From assembly GCA_016781775.1 (NCBI GenBank), contig JADDPR010000315.1:1-6561 (forward strand): DNA of 6,561 nt. The letters are read 5' to 3'. Of this stretch, positions 5,609-6,561 are shown piece by piece. The translations under genes were made by a program, and so were the position numbers. Position 1 is the first letter of the stretch. Each line of letters opens with the position of its first letter. Source of the stretch: Rubrobacter sp. GTDB taxonomy: Bacteria; Actinomycetota; Rubrobacteria; Rubrobacterales; Rubrobacteraceae. The notes beneath the pieces are model-generated. The model searched no databases, was not told the origin of the DNA, and saw only the letters and a list, made by a program, of their open reading frames with translations.

Positions 5609-5982
5609 AAAATCTCCTTCCTCGCGGACACGGTGGTCGAGGAAATTCTTGGCGACCACTGCGTGGAGGGCGTACGCGTAAGGGATGCGAGGACCGTCGA
5701 GGGGCGAGTCCTACCGTGGATGGACTCTTCTTGGCCGTAGGCTACGAGTCCCACCTAGGGCCCTTCGCAGGCCTCCTGGAGACGTACGGGCGCGGCTACG
5801 TCGTCCTGAAGTAAGGCACCATGACCAGGGTGCTCGGCGTGTTCGCAGCGGGGGAGGTGGCCGACGGGCGCTACCGGCAGACCGCCACGGCGGTGGGCGA
5901 CGGCTACCGGGCGGCCGTGAACGCCCAGAAGTGGTTAGAGAAGCAGGACGAGGAGGCCGCGGGGCGTCGTCGGGCTCCGTAG
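5609..5982 (+). pseudogene. trxB: Thioredoxin reductase, C-terminal remnant
   Basis: Two frames joined give the last 120 or so residues of a TrxB-type FAD/NADPH oxidoreductase: KISFLADTVVEEILGDHCVE, GVRVRDARTVEGRVLP (5609-5716), then VDGLFLAVGYESHLGPFAGL, LETYGRGYVVLK, a stop, and GTMTRVLGVFAAGEVADGRY, then RQTATAVGDGYRAAVNAQKW, ending TAG at 5980-5982. The FAD-binding GVFAAGEVAD block (usually GxFAAGDV) and the alternating GxGxRAA helix are plain. Lesions: a one-base loss near 5716 (CCG-GTG became CCGTGG) and TAA at 5812-5814. The FAD N-terminus, CxxC redox centre and most of the NADPH domain are absent. A full trxB should exist elsewhere in the genome; this is a truncated, dead copy. Confidence 0.85.
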
Positions 5983-6017
5983 GACGTAGGGTATTTGCGG
6001 ACTTCGAATCTACTCCC

Positions 6018-6071
6018 GTTACCCCCGGTACAACTGCCTATGTCCCCCTTCACTGGGGTACCGGGGGTACC
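6018..6071. repeat. Pair of GGTACC-type palindromes in inverted orientation
   Basis: GGTACC-GGG-GGTACC (6057-6071) is a near-symmetric 15-bp palindrome. GTTACCCCCGGTACA (6018-6032) matches its reverse complement at 13 of 15 positions, so the two could also pair into one long stem (ACCCCCGGTAC, 6021-6031, with GTACCGGGGGT, 6058-6068, 11 bp perfect). The right copy lies inside the tail of the helix-turn-helix remnant. A third related palindrome is at 6526-6542, upstream of the antitoxin. Confidence 0.55.
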
Positions 6072-6253
6072 AAAGGGTTGTTCCTCCCCGCGCCCAAGGA
6101 GAGGGGGGCCTCGTTGAGGTGGCGGTAGAGCGTCGTGTTGGAGACCTCCAATGACTGGCAGACCTCACCCACGTAGACGTCACGGTCTTTCAGTCGCCCT
6201 ACCCGATCCGGCTACTTCTCGTCCGTCTTCGCTAGCCGCCCCCGCTTTTCCCC
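6050..6253 (-). pseudogene. Helix-turn-helix tail of a resolvase/invertase-like recombinase
   Basis: The minus strand reads GEKRGRLAKTDEK, TAG (6214-6212), then PDRVGRLKDRDVYVGEVCQS, LEVSNTTLYRHLNE and a short Pro-rich tail to TGA at 6052-6050. KxGR, then VGEVCQSLEVSNTTLYRHL, is the C-terminal DNA-binding helix-turn-helix typical of serine resolvases/invertases (REVxxxLGVSxxTLYRHL). The catalytic domain is missing, so this is a tail only. The frame is the same as that of the antitoxin, directly after its stop, probably by chance. It could instead come from a helix-turn-helix transposase subunit. Confidence 0.6.
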
Positions 6254-6502
6254 TCACCGGGGAGGGTAGTCCCGATGCACCATCTCCAGCTTCCTCGCAG
6301 CATCCGCCAACTCTTTCTGGGCCTCGGAGATCTTCGCCTCGAACACCAGGCGCGACTCGCTGGAGGAACCTTCGGCCTCCCCTATGGCCCTCGATGCTTT
6401 GGCGACGCGGTCGTAGACCTCCATGACGGCCCGGTACTCCTCCGCCCCCAGGACCACCCCGACGCGCTCGCCCGAGTCGTCCGTTAAGTAGCGCGCTTCC
6501 AT
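6254..6502 (-). CDS. Phd/RelB-like antitoxin, no visible toxin
   Basis: An 82-aa protein starting MEARYLTDDSGERVGVVLGA. I chose the ATG at 6502-6500 over one 15 bp upstream because a GGAGG ribosome site (6512-6508) is spaced 5 bases from it. The first 40 residues (a strand of the type xxYLTDxxGxxVGVVLxxEEYxxxxE) match the N-terminal DNA-binding region of Phd/YefM and related antitoxins; the rest is a long charged helix (about 30-75), suited to wrapping a toxin. No toxin follows it on the minus strand: the next reading is the recombinase tail remnant. A toxin gene upstream, beyond the window's right edge, cannot be excluded. The gene looks intact, in contrast to its decayed neighbours. A palindrome at 6526-6542 may be its operator. 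Confidence 0.72.
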   Translation of the reverse strand: MEARYLTDDSGERVGVVLGAEEYRAVMEVYDRVAKASRAIGEAEGSSSESRLVFEAKISEAQKELADAARKLEMVHRDYPPR

Positions 6503-6525
6503 TCCTGCCTCCCCCATAGACTCTC

Positions 6526-6542
6526 GGTACCCCCCGGATACC
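6526..6542. promoter_or_regulatory. Candidate antitoxin operator palindrome
   Basis: GGTACCCCCCGGATACC is an interrupted palindrome with half-sites GGTA and TACC. It lies 24 bp upstream of the antitoxin start codon, where Phd/RelB antitoxins usually bind to repress their own operon. It resembles the 15-bp palindromes at 6018-6071. Role inferred from position. Confidence 0.4.
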
Positions 6543-6561
6543 GCGCCATTCTCCCGAAACC

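Noticed and set aside
5685..6128. A 147-codon open frame on the plus strand.
   Set aside because: It is Arg/Gly-rich out-of-frame reading across the TrxB remnant and the opposite-strand recombinase tail.
4052..6214. TAG/TAA recoding or suppression: five broken genes carry in-frame TAG or TAA, while the three intact genes end in TGA.
   Set aside because: Cupin and TrxB also have frameshifts and lack N-termini, and the integrase, TrxB and membrane remnants end at TAG at their natural ends. Ordinary pseudogene decay is simpler.

Overview
The window looks like a piece of a high-GC actinobacterial genome. The first two proteins resemble actinobacterial homologues, perhaps of the Rubrobacter lineage; this is inferred from protein flavour and codon use, not from a marker gene. 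It has a healthy left half and a decayed right half.

Left half (1-3345). A leader with a strong 9-bp hairpin precedes an intact 818-aa cytoplasmic molybdopterin oxidoreductase of the DMSO reductase/assimilatory nitrate reductase-formate dehydrogenase superfamily. The four positions that normally hold the N-terminal [4Fe-4S] cysteines are Ser, His, Asp and Asp, while the presumed Mo-ligand Cys172 is kept. An ATGA stop/start overlap couples it to a 186-aa, mostly helical protein of unknown function with a triplicated 11-residue repeat. The two look like one translationally coupled unit, so the small protein may be a partner of the enzyme.

Middle (3424-4291). An IS5-family, IS427-like insertion sequence with clear terminal inverted repeats and a TA target duplication sits just downstream of the pair. 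Its DDE transposase is on the minus strand and is broken by an in-frame TAG. A sequence resembling the same IS end lies at 17-51, upstream of the oxidoreductase.

Right half (4294-6253). This is a gene graveyard: a small membrane-protein C-terminus (-), a frameshifted cupin C-terminus (+), a tyrosine-integrase catalytic domain with an in-frame TAA (-), a thioredoxin-reductase C-terminus with a frameshift and a TAA (+), and a recombinase-type helix-turn-helix tail with a TAG (-). Between the cupin and integrase remnants lies an apparent phage/ICE attachment region: the 3' half of a tRNA-Thr(CGT) without its 5' half, flanked by paired 11-bp direct repeats that resemble integrase arm sites, and two hairpin terminators.

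Right edge (6254-6561). A small Phd/RelB-like antitoxin is encoded on the minus strand with no visible toxin. A GGTACC-type palindrome lies in its likely promoter, and related palindromes lie about 470 bp away on the far side of the helix-turn-helix remnant.
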